Under the pieces are notes generated by a model that was not told the DNA's origin, searched no databases, and saw nothing but the letters and a program-made list of their open reading frames with translations. From contig JANFAH010000010.1 of assembly GCA_024663395.1 (NCBI GenBank), forward strand, positions 620,001 through 684,000: a DNA stretch of 64,000 nt, given 5' to 3'. The position numbers and the translations under genes are program-made. Of this stretch, positions 22,061 through 31,918 are shown in pieces (within the stretch, counting starts at the first letter, position 1; each line of letters opens with the position of its first letter). The DNA is from Pisolithus tinctorius. Taxonomy: Eukaryota; Basidiomycota; Agaricomycetes; Boletales; Pisolithaceae.

Positions 22061-23767
22061 CTAAAACAGGGTTACTGGGTGACATCGCCAGATGCGAAGC
22101 GAATATTGACATCTACTGCCTGGGTTATAGTGAAGTGGAGTTCCATCAAAAGGAGTCGGATTGGTGAGACGAGTAAGGGGTAAACGATGTTGATTAGCAA
22201 ACTGATTATCTATGAAACAGTGCGTGGAACGGAGTCCACTAAAGTACGAAGCTGAGGTAAATCTGGGTTTTCTAATGTGACATAGGGGGTTAAGAGTTCG
22301 GGCTGGAAAGAGCAGACACATTGAGACGAGCCTCCAAGTTTGCACAACCAGAGTCAATGCAGCTCCCAGATTGTGCAGAGTCCTGGGAGCTGCTACCTAT
22401 TTTTTTGTCTCGGGGGTAGTACCCAAGCCCGAGGCTGATGCAGCCTCGGTGGTAGCTGCAGCACGAGCCTTGGCCTTTCTGGCTTTCTTGGGGCATTTGT
22501 CAGCAAATGGCCAGGACCCTCTGCAGAACATGCAGAGGTTTCCATCTATGCGATGCTTGCGTTCTTCAGGGGTAAGCTTTCCATCTTTCCGAGTTTGCTA
22601 GGCTCGGGCTTGGAGGAGTTGCTATATTGTTATTGCCCAGCTTCGATGAAGCCAGCTTGGGGGAAGAACTGGAGTTGTTATTGCTGCCGGTCTTGGCTTT
22701 CTCCTGACCAGACTTGGGCTGACTGTTACTGCTGGAGCCTCCGGACTTATTGTTGCTGGAGTTGGACGAGCCCTGGTGTTTACTCGCCTGCTGGACTTCT
22801 TCCTTGTGCTCCCAGTAGCGCGCATCTATTTCTTGGGCGAGGTGGCGGAGCTCGTGAAGTGTCTGGGGTTTGCCAACTTGACAGACTTCGTCCTTAATCC
22901 AGTCTGGGAGTCTGGAATAGAAGTGGTGGCGCAGCACACCATCTCCATAACCTCAGACTTGCGAAGCAAGCCAATTAAAGTCAACTACGTACTTGTTAAT
23001 GCGCTGGTTATCCTTCATGTATAAATGGTCGAGCTGACTCTCAGCATCAGCGACTGGATCGTGGGGGCCGAAGGGGTTTGCAACTCTAGGATGAACTCCC
23101 TCCAGGAGTCCATGCAGAGAGGCCGGTCATTGGGGTCGTCGAGCCCAAGTAAGTCTGGCTCAAACCACTCTAAGGCCATGCCTTGAGGTACAATTGGGCG
23201 AAGATGACCTTGGCATGGTCGGTCCTAAAAGCCCGGGGTCGGTCTTGGAAGTTAAGTTCACACTGGATGAAGAACGTGCAAAGCTTCTTGGGGTCGGTGC
23301 CATCAAAGGTGTCGGGCTCACGTAACTTGGTCCTACTTGAGGACTCAGGGGTGGTGCGGGCATTGTGAGCCAATAACTTGATGGCCGAAGCGAGGTTGTC
23401 CAAGACCGTAATGGTGGGCTCGGTGTCCGGATCTGGGAAGTCCAGATCATCTTCTGGATCATTGTCACTGGGACCATTATCATCGGGATCATTACTGGGG
23501 TCATCATCTTCTGGGGGGTTATCATCATCGTGCCCGGCCCATCATTGCTGGGGTCACCCTCGGGGATGGGAGCAGTGGGATGATGTGGAGTGGGGGTATT
23601 AGAAGTGCGGGCTGAAAAGCCCCTGAAGGGACTAACGGGATCTGGGGAGCGCCTAGTGGTGCCTAATGCAGCTAGAGCTGTTTTGCGGCGAGCCCCACTG
23701 GCTGAGGCGGAGTCGGGATTAGTGGCAGAGCGGCCATGGGAGGTTGGAAGCAAGTCTTGGTTGCCAT
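22061..23767 (-). pseudogene. Gag and protease of chromovirus A
   Basis: The ATG at 23767 opens a polar N-terminus, and a capsid domain follows (EPDTFDGTDPKKL, RPRAFRTDHAKV). A Gln/Ser/Lys-rich linker leads to a zinc knuckle that has lost its His (CMFCRGSWPFADKC). The protease box near 22235 lacks one nucleotide in DSG, shifting the frame (VDS | STHCFID). Element B has the same missing nucleotide. Confidence 0.8.
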
Positions 23768-23793
23768 GATGTATTAGACCCACACAAGTGGAG

Positions 23794-23803
23794 AGTCTGA
23801 AAT
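23794..23803 (-). other. Self-priming PBS of chromovirus A
   Basis: The minus strand reads ATTTCAGACT two bases after the 5' LTR. It is the exact complement of the presumed RNA 5' end AGTCTGAAAT inside the LTR, as in Tf1/sushi elements. Confidence 0.7.
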
Positions 23804-23805
23804 AC

Positions 23806-23854
23806 TGTCAAGTATGGGATGTCCGGGTTAAGGCCAGACTGGAGACCGAAGCAG
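23806..23854 (-). repeat. 5' LTR of chromovirus A, inner fragment
   Basis: The first 49 bp (plus-strand order) of the LTR, cut by element B. The rest is at 31440-31918. The duplicated target is AGCAG (23850-23854) and AGCGG (31440-31444). Confidence 0.9.
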
Positions 23855-24375
23855 TGTCACAGTTGTGTCTCAACCCCAGCCCAGACTCGGCCTCGCACTC
23901 ACTTAGTCCAGCATCAGCCTCGCCTGTTTGCTATCCCCAGATGTCCTAGTGCGGTGAACACTGCTTTGCAGTGTCTGTCATTTCGGTTAAGTCCTTCCTG
24001 GTCCTGTCCCCAGTCCACCTGTCCCGGTCTCTGCTACCTTAGTCATACGTTACATACTTGCCTTACCAATCATCTTAGCAATCTTTGCGAGACCGGCATT
24101 ACTGGTCTTCATACTATAGTTACTTCTGGTATATAAACTCATAGATACTCGGCCTGTACTCCTTAGTCTGAAATCAACTAAGTCACCTCTGATAACTCCA
24201 TCTCGGCCTCAGACTCGGACTGAGACCCACACAAGGGAATAGCGCTGTACCTTCAGTTGCTAAGTCCAAACAGTCCAAACATCTGCATCTTCGACTTCAC
24301 CCTGACCCTGACCCCTTGGCTTCGCACCCGCTTCGGTCTCTGGTCCGGTCTCAACCCGGACACCCATACTTGACA
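23855..24375 (+). repeat. 5' LTR of chromovirus B
   Basis: 521 bp. It holds TATATAAA at 24130-24137 and, 28 nt past it, AGTCTGAAAT (24165-24174), the presumed transcription start. Confidence 0.9.
24130..24137 (+). promoter_or_regulatory. TATA box in the LTR of B
   Basis: TATATAAA is conserved in all A/B LTR copies. Its spacing to the presumed RNA start at 24165 is normal for a TATA promoter. Confidence 0.7.
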
Positions 24376-24377
24376 GT

Positions 24378-24387
24378 ATTTCAGACT
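24378..24387 (+). other. Self-priming PBS of chromovirus B
   Basis: ATTTCAGACT follows the 5' LTR by two bases and pairs over 10 nt with AGTCTGAAAT at 24165-24174. No TGG start is present, which argues against a tRNA 3'-end primer. Confidence 0.7.
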
Positions 24388-24413
24388 AGCCACTTGTGTG
24401 GGTCTAGTACATC

Positions 24414-26200
24414 ATGGCAACCAAGACTCGTTTCCAACCTCCCCATGGCCGCTCTGCCACTAATCCCGACTCCACCTCAGCCAGTGGGGCTCGCCGCGAA
24501 CACAACTCTAGCTGTGTTAGGCACCACTAGGCACTCCCCAGATCCCGTCAGCCCTTTCAGGGGTTTTTCAGCCCGCACTTCTAATACCCCTATCCCATGT
24601 TGTCCCATTGCTCCCATCCCCGAGGGTGACCCCGGCAATGATGGGCCGGGCGACAATGATGATAACCACCCAGAAGATGATGACCCCGGTAATGATCCCG
24701 ATGATAATGGTCCTGGTGACGATGATCTGGACTTCCCAGATCCAGACACCGAGCCCACCATTACAGTCTTGGACAACCTTGCTTCGGCCATCAAGTTATT
24801 GGCTCGCAATGCCCACACCACCCCTGAGTCCTCGAGCAGGACCAAGCTGCACAAGCCCGACACTTCGATGGCACAGATCCCAAGAAGCTCTGCACATTCT
24901 TTATCCAGTGCGAGCTTAATTTCCAAGACCGTCCCCGGGCTTTCAGGACCGACCGTGCCAAAGTCATCTTCGTGCAATCGTACCTCAAAGGCATGGCCTT
25001 AGAGTGGTTCGAGCCGGACTTACTCAGGCTCAACGACCCCGATGACTGGCCTCTCTGGATGGACTCCTGGAGGGAGTTCGTCCTAGAATTGCAAACCACC
25101 TTTGGCCCCCACGATCCGGTTGCTGACGCCGAGAGTCAGCTTGACCATCTACACATGAAGGATAACCAGTGCATCAACAAATACATAGTTGACTTCAATT
25201 GGCTTGCTTCACAAGTCTGAGGCTATGGAGACGGTGCACTGCGCCACCATTTCTATTCCAGCCTCCCAGACCAAATCAAGGATGAGGTCTGCCGGGTTGG
25301 CAAACCCCAGACACTTCATGAGCTCTGCCACCTTGCCCAAGAAATAGATGTGCACTATTGGGAGTGCAAAGAAGAGGTCCAACAGGCGAGTAAGCACCAG
25401 AGCTCCTCCAACAGCAACAACAACAAGTCCAGAGGCTCTGGCAGTAACAGCCAGCCCAAGACCAGTCAGGAGAAAGCCAAGACCGGCAACAACAATAACA
25501 ACTCCGGTTCTTCCCCTAAGCCAGCTTCATCAAAGCCGGGTAATAACAGCAATTCATCCAAGCCCGAGCCTAGCAAACTCAGCAAAGATGGAAAGCTCAC
25601 CCAGAGGAATGCAAGTGTTGCCTAGATGGAAACCTCTGCATGTTCTGCAGAGGGTCCAGTCATTTGCTGACAAATGCCCCAAGAAAGCTGGAAAGGCCAA
25701 AGCTTGTGCTATGGCCACCACCGTGGCCGCACCGGCCTCAGGCTCGGGTACTACCCCCAAGACAAAAAAAATAGGTAGCAGCTCCCAGGACTCTGCACAA
25801 TCTGGGAGCTGCATTGACTCCAGTTGTGCAAACTTGGAGGCTCATCTCAATGGTGTCTGCTCTTTCCAGTCCGAATTCTTTAACCCTGTACATCACTATA
25901 GAAAACCATGATTTACCTCGGCTTCGTACTTTAGTGGACTCCGCTCCACGCATTGTTTCATAGAGTAACCAGTTTGCTAATCACACTCTTTTACCCCGTA
26001 CTCGGTCCATCACCAATCTGACTCCAGCTTTTCGATGGAACATCCACCTGCACTATAACCCAGGCAGTAGATGTCATATTCACTTCGTGTCCAGCGATGT
26101 CACCCCAGTAACCCTGTTTTTAGCCCCGTTTGGATTCTGAGTGTAAGATAGTTCTCGGACATGACTGGCTCACCCGCTACAATCTGTTTGATTGATTGGG
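24414..26200 (+). pseudogene. Gag and protease of chromovirus B
   Basis: ATG at 24414 (MATKTRFQPP). An acidic Asp/Pro/Asn-rich stretch precedes the capsid domain, then ALEWFEPDLL and DQLHMKDNQ-like motifs (near 25000-25180). A Ser/Asn/Lys linker follows and then a zinc knuckle (CMFCRGSSH, near 25640) interrupted by a 1-nt deletion. The protease DSG box near 25935 has the same 1-nt deletion as A. Confidence 0.8.
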
Positions 26201-26499
26201 TATTGAGCAGTCTAACATTCCGGACTCCTGCACAAGGAATGCCAAACCCTGTTGACACCCCCCTGTAGCCCGGTCCCCACCGCCTCCCTGACTCCGGTCC
26301 TAGTGACCAACCCAGCCTTGCACCATCTGTACCAGTTCTCTGACTCCCCAGCTCGCACCCCCCTGAAAGGACCTCTTGTGTCCTCTATCAATGCAGCCGC
26401 TTTTGTGTGCACCTGTAAACTTGAAGGGTCCATCCAGTTCCACTCCAACTCCATCCCTCGGACTCAGCACAAGCCTGATCGGCCTCGGCCTCCCCTCCT

Positions 26500-27880
26500 C
26501 CGGCCTTACCCAATGTACCAGAAGAGTACCATGACTTCGCTGATGTATTCAGCAAGGCCAAGGCCATCAGCACTCCCGCCACACCGGAGTATACCTGAAG
26601 ATAGAGCTCGAAGAAGGAACAACCCTGCCATTAGGCACCATCTATTCGCTGTCTCCGGTTGAGCTGCAAAGCTCTCCAGACTTTCATCGACGAAGAACCT
26701 TACTACCGATTCATTTGGCCTACTTCATCCCCTTATGCTGCACCGTCCTCTTTGTCAAAAAGAGGAACAGCTCCCTCTGGCTGTGTGTAGATTTCCGCAG
26801 CCTGAACAAAATCACTAATAAGGACCGATACCCACTACCGCTCATCTCCAAACCTGTTAGATTCACCAAGCCGAGCCAAGATCTACACTAAGATTGATCT
26901 TCGGCATACCTACCATCTCGTCCAGATTGCCCTGGGCGATGAATGGAAGACCGCATTCCGGACTCGGTATGGATCTTACGAGTGGTTAGTAATGCCCTTC
27001 AGCCCTCACCAATGCCCCAGCCACCTTCCAATGCTTCGTGAATACCAGTTTCGCGGACATGTTGGATGTCTGCGTAGTCTCTACTTAGATGACATCTTAA
27101 TCTACTCTGGAGATAAGGAAGTCTCACAAGCAGCATGTCCAAGAAGTCCTCCACCAGCTTCGGCTTCACGGCCTTTATGGAAGCTGGAGAAATGTGAGTT
27201 CCACTTGACTCGGTCGAATACCTCAGACTCCACCTCTCCCTGCTTGGCCTCACATGTCCAAAGGAAAAGGTCCAGACCATCTGTGATTGGCCTGAGCCTC
27301 GACAAGTCAAAGACATACAGTCCTTTCTTGGCTTTGCAAACTTTCTTCACCGGTTCATCTTTAATTAGTCGGACATCGTCATACCACTGACTCGCTTACC
27401 GCAAAGGGGGCTCCTTGGAACTTCTCTGAGGAGTGCCGCCGGTCTTCAACACCTCAAGGCCACCTTCACTACTGACCGTCTACAGTCATTTCATCCCATG
27501 GGTCCCCATCACTGTTGAGACCGAATGCATCGGACTATGCCCATCACTGGCATTCTGTCTATTACCTGTGGACGATGGCCAGATTCATCCGGTCGCCTTC
27601 TACTCCTAGACCCTAACTGCCCGAGTTGAATTATGATACCCATGATAAGGAATTGCTTGCTATTTTCGAAGCATTCCAAACCTGGCACCACGTACCTTGA
27701 GGGCTCAGCCTCACCAGTCGACGTTGTACCTGACCACAAGAACCTTGAGTACTTTTCTACCTCTAAAGTACTCACCCACTGCCAAGCTCCGTTGGTCAGA
27801 GTTCCTGTCTCAATTCAATATGATCATTCAGATTCAGGCCCAGGTAAGCTAGGGGCTAAGCCTGATGCCCTAACTAGATG
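26500..27880 (+). pseudogene. RT and RNase H of chromovirus B
   Basis: Seen in pieces and several frames: the pre-RT linker EEYHDFADVF-like at 26520, RT fingers ([20 protein letters not shown], about 26757), the palm [11 protein letters not shown] at 27085-27120, and RNase H with [12 protein letters not shown] (about 27625) and [11 protein letters not shown] (about 27735). Confidence 0.85.
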
Positions 27881-28139
27881 ATGGGACATCTACCCCAAAG
27901 AGGGGGATAGCAGGCTATGCCCGAGTGAACCTGCGAACTCTGAGACTGGTCTTCACCCAGGAGCAACTAGGCAGTCTCCCTTCATGCAACCTACCTCGAG
28001 TACCCTGGTCTATACGAGCAGTCGCACTGATGGATGATAAGAGAACTTACATAAGTGATATCCTGACCGCACTGCTGGAACGACCTGGTCTCACAAAATC
28101 TGTCTCTCCGACATGTCTGATCCCGGTGGTCAGTAGATG

Positions 28140-29490
28140 ACACCGGCTTTCCTTCGTCTTGAATGGAAGGATCTACATGCCAGACTCAAATGACCTTCTG
28201 CCTTAGGGTCTTGCAGCTTAAGCATGACCACCCCCTGTCCGGCCACTTCGGCCAAAACCACACACTAGAGCTCATACAGCATGAGTATACCTGGCCTGGC
28301 CTCAGGACCTTCGTCAAAGGACTATGTCCGGTCTTGCACGGCCTGCACTCGGGCTAAGGTTCCCCGCCATTGGCCTTACAGCCTCCTCAGCAACTCCCAG
28401 TGCCGGAGAAGACCATGGAATTCCATCTCTATGGATTTCAATTGAGCAGCTTCTTGGCCTCAACCAGCTTCATGGCCATCCTCGTTGTAGTTGACCAGCT
28501 TTCCAAGCAGGCCATATTCATCCCCCAACCACAACACCATAACAGCCCCAGACTCGCCAAACTGTTCCTACTCCATGTCTTTTTGAAGCACAGAGTACCG
28601 GCCCATGTGCCTCAGACCGCGAGGCTCGGAGTTCGTATCTCATTTCTTCTGGTCACTAGGCAAGGCCTTAGACATGCGCTTACATTTCACCTTGGGGCTA
28701 CCACCCCAAGGGCGATGTGGCCAGACCGAGAGGACCAACGAGACCTTGGAACAATACCTCCAAGTGTACTGCAACTACCAGCAGGACAATTGGGCCGACC
28801 TGCTACCTTTGGCTGAGTTCACTTACAATAATGCCCCTAGCACTACTACCGGTGTTTCACCATTCTTCGCTAACAAGGGCTACCATCCTAATATCTCAGT
28901 GTACCCAGAGCGCGACCTTACCTCTGCCCAGGCTCGTGATTATGCAGTAGACCTAGACTCACTGCACCAGTTCCTACGAGAGGAAATGACCTTAGCACAG
29001 CAGTGCTATCAAGGACCGGCTGATGCTAAACGCATGCTGGCTCCAGACTTCAAGGTTGGTGACCAAGTATATGTCAAAGCCAAATACTTCTGGTCTACTC
29101 GGCCTTCCAAGAAACTCTTGGAGAAAAACCTTGGACCGTATCTGGTCATAGCTCAGGCCAGCACCCACTCTTTCACACTGTGCCTGCCAGACTCAATGCG
29201 TGCAGTACATCCAGTCTTCCACGTTTCCCAACTTGAGCCGGCCATCCCTAATACCATCCCGAACCGGACTCAACCACCACCCCCACCAGTTGAGGTCGAT
29301 GGTGACCTAGAGTTCAAGGTACAGAAATCCTTGACTCTAAGGGTCAACCAGCATCACCGGTGTTGGCTTCAGTACTTAGTCTGGTGGCCAGCTACGAGGG
29401 GACCGATGAAGAAACCACTTGGGTAGTCACTACAGAGCTTGACAATGCTTCTGAACTTGTCCAAGAGTTGCACTCCAGCGATCCCCACGT
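28140..29490 (+). pseudogene. Integrase and chromodomain of chromovirus B
   Basis: The HHCC module is near 28210-28355 (HDHPLSGHFGQNHT). The integrase core shows LVVVDQLSKQAIFIP and, at 28605-28800, the SEF-type region and QTERTNETLEQYL with the Glu. The GPY-like domain (KNLGPYLVIAQAS) is followed by a chromodomain spread over two frames (LEFKVQKSLTLRV, LQYLV; then YEGTDEETTWVVTTEL). Confidence 0.85.
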
Positions 29491-29686
29491 AAACCCGCCC
29501 ATACCAATGAGGACCGTTCTCAACTGGCCTCAGTTTCAGTTCTGTTCTCTATCGTATATAGTTTCTTTGACCATCTTACTTACCTTGTTTTCCCTTTCTT
29601 TGTTTCTCTTACCTCACTGACTCGACACCGGACGCACGGACACATGACATTTGCGGAGGAAACAACAAAAATGCTACGCTATGGGT

Positions 29687-30777
29687 CTATTTGGCCTCGG
29701 CCATACTCTCATCCTCCCCTTCGGACTCCTCCTCCTCATCTTTGCTGTGGGCTTTCAACCACTCAGCCTCCTCATGCAACTCGTCAGAGTCGAGCTCAGA
29801 CGAGCCTGAGTCCGAAGGGGATACCGCCATCCCAAAGCCATACGATTCATCGAGTATCGACTCGAGCGTGTTGGCTATGTGACCCGAGTTCTCAACTGTG
29901 GTCTCATGGAGTTCAAAAAGGCTGGCCAAATTGTTGGCAATCAGCCCTGCAGCCTCGATCAGTTGCTCGAGCTTGTTCTCCAAGCCTGAGTACCTTTCTG
30001 CGCCAGCCTCCCTTTGCCCGCTTCCGCTAGCCTCAGGCTCGTCGAGGTCCAAGACCTCGGTCAGTCTCGCACTCGTCCTTGCCCACTTCTGGTTGCTGGG
30101 CCTGCTGCCTTGGCATTCTCCTCATTGACCTTCCTTTTCTTGCCTTTGACAGCCTTAGGACCGGCCTCGGCATCCTTCCTGTCTCCAGGCCACCGGCATT
30201 TGCCCTTCGACTGGTTGCAGCAGACACAGGCAACCCATTTTTTGTTGCCATCCACGAGGAATTCACAGACAACTTGAGCCCAGGCACAGTGCGTGCAGCT
30301 AAAAAGGAATGTCAAGAGAAATATGCACAAGATGGGGGGTACTCACCTGGGGTCCATAACTACCTTTTTTACTTCACCGGCCTCGCTACCACCGGCCCTG
30401 GCTTCGTCACCCTTCCCGGCCTCGGCCTTGCGTCTTTGCTCAGCCTCCCTCTCCTCCTCGGCCTTGCATTTCTCCTCCTCCTCGCACACCCTTTGCTCCT
30501 CAGCCTCCCATGCCATCCTCTCGGCCTTCTCCCTCTCAGCCCTCTTGGCCTCAATCCTCTCCCTCTCCACCCTTTTGGCCTCCAGCCACGCCTGCTCCTC
30601 CCACCAGGCATGCTCAGCCGCCTTGCACCGTTTCCTCTCTTTGGCCTTGGTCCTCATTGTCTCCTCCTCATTGTCAGTGTCATATCGGATGGCATCATCC
30701 AATACCTGGGTCCAGTCAATGACGACCCGGCCTTCGTTGTTGTTGCCAGTTGTGGTGATTGGCCTCAATTTGGACAT
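29687..30777 (-). CDS. Antisense accessory gene of chromovirus B
   Basis: Function unknown; best preserved of the three antisense genes. The ATG is at 30777. Exon 1 (30777-30347) encodes an N-terminal WTQVLDDAIRYDTD motif and then about 100 residues of Glu/Lys/Arg/Ala-rich coiled coil. The intron 30346-30299 is 48 nt (GTGAGT...TTTTTAG) and matches that of A. Exon 2 has CTHCAWAQVVC (C-X2-C-X6-C), then ACVCCNQSKGKCRWPGD, a Lys-rich segment, LENKLEQLIEAAGLIANNL and an acidic tail. A frame change near 30055 is shared with A, so it may be a second intron. It could bind nucleic acid through the Cys/basic module, but that is inference. Confidence 0.65.
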
Positions 30778-30902
30778 GATGGTTAGGATGAGAAGGAAAG
30801 ACGCAAAGGGCTTAGCGAGCCACAAGTATCAATTTTTTCGAACTCAGTCAAAGTTTCGGACTCAGCCTGCCACTCTCACAGGGGTCTCATGGGTTCAACC
30901 CT

Positions 30903-30915
30903 AAGAGGGGGATAC
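30903..30915 (+). other. Polypurine tract of chromovirus B
   Basis: AAGAGGGGGATAC abuts the 3' LTR at 30916. Confidence 0.8.
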
Positions 30916-31439
30916 TGTCACAGTCATGTCTTGACCCTGGCCCGGACTTGGCCTCGCACTCACTTAGTCTGGCATCGGCCTCGCCTGTTCGCTATCCCCA
31001 GATGTCCTAGCGCAGTGAACACTGCTTTGCAGTGTCTGTCATTTTGGTTAAGTCCTTCCCGGTCCTGTCCCTGGTCCACCTGTCCCAGTCTCCACTACCT
31101 TAGTCATACATTACTAATACTTGCCTTACCAATTGTCTTAGCAATCTTTGCAAGACTGGCATTACTGGTCTCCGTACTATAGTTACTTCTGGTATATAAA
31201 CTTGTAGATACTCGGCCTGTACTCCTTAGTCTGAAATCAACTAAGTCACCTCTGATAACTCCATCTCGGCCTCAGACTCGGACTGAGACCCATGCAAGGG
31301 AATAGCACTGTACCTTCAGTCACTAAGTCCAAACAGTCCAAACATCTGCATCTTCGACTTCACCCCTGACCCTGACCCCTCGGCTTCGTGCCTGCTTCAG
31401 TCTCCAGTCCAGTCTCAACCCGGACACCCGTACTTGACA
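30916..31439 (+). repeat. 3' LTR of chromovirus B
   Basis: 524 bp, TGTCACAG...TACTTGACA. It is followed by the target copy AGCGG and, in inverted orientation, by the rest of the 5' LTR of A. This produces a large imperfect palindrome at 30916-31918. Confidence 0.9.
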
Positions 31440-31918
31440 AGCGGGCGCAAAGCCGAGGGGTCAGGGTCAGGGGTGAAGTCGAGGATGCAGATGTTTGGAC
31501 TGTTTGCACTTAGCGACTGAGGATACAGCACTATTCCCTTGTGTGGGTCTCAGTCTGAGTCTGAGGCTGAGACGGAGTTATCAGAGGTGACTTAGTTGAT
31601 TTCAGACTGAGGTCTACAGGCTGAGTATCTATGAGTTTATATACCAGAAGTAACTATAGTACGAGACCAGTAATACCGGTCTCGCAAGGATTGCTAAGAT
31701 GATTGGTAAGACAAGGATTACTAATGTATGACTAAGGTAGTGGAGACCAGGACAGGTGGACCAGGGACAAGACCAGGCAGAGTTTAACCGAAATGACAGA
31801 CACTGCAAAGCAGTGTCTACCATGCTAGGACATCTGGGGATAGAGGACAGGCGAGGCCGAGGCCGGACTGAGTGAGTGCAAGGCCGAGTCCAGCCAGGGT
31901 CGAGGCATGACTATGACA
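31440..31918 (-). repeat. 5' LTR of chromovirus A, outer fragment
   Basis: Continues exactly where 23854 breaks off. It ends CATGACTATGACA before CCAAC, the target duplication in element C. Confidence 0.9.

Larger units (their letters stand above)
23855..31439 (+). mobile_element. Ty3/gypsy chromovirus B, inserted in the LTR of A
   Basis: 7585 bp with LTRs of 521 and 524 bp (TGTCACAG...TACTTGACA), inserted head to head with A. Order is LTR, PBS, gag, PR, RT, RNase H, integrase, chromodomain, antisense accessory gene, polypurine tract, LTR. Frames are broken by many small indels. Confidence 0.9.
16803..31918 (-). mobile_element. Ty3/gypsy chromovirus A, interrupted by element B
   Basis: The LTRs are 16803-17324 (3') and 23806-23854 plus 31440-31918 (5', split by B). 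The flanking duplication is CCAAC (16798-16802 and 31919-31923). The element itself is about 7.5 kb. The minus strand carries gag, PR, RT, RNase H, integrase and chromodomain, and the plus strand an accessory gene next to the 3' LTR. Many frameshifts show it is inactive. A and B belong to the same family. Confidence 0.9.

Noticed and set aside
30079..30904. Long plus-strand ORFs (203-235 codons) over the antisense gene of B
   Set aside because: Shadow frames opposite the coiled-coil coding exon; low-complexity Leu/Pro/Ser content and no motifs. The minus-strand reading has a conserved intron and Cys motif.
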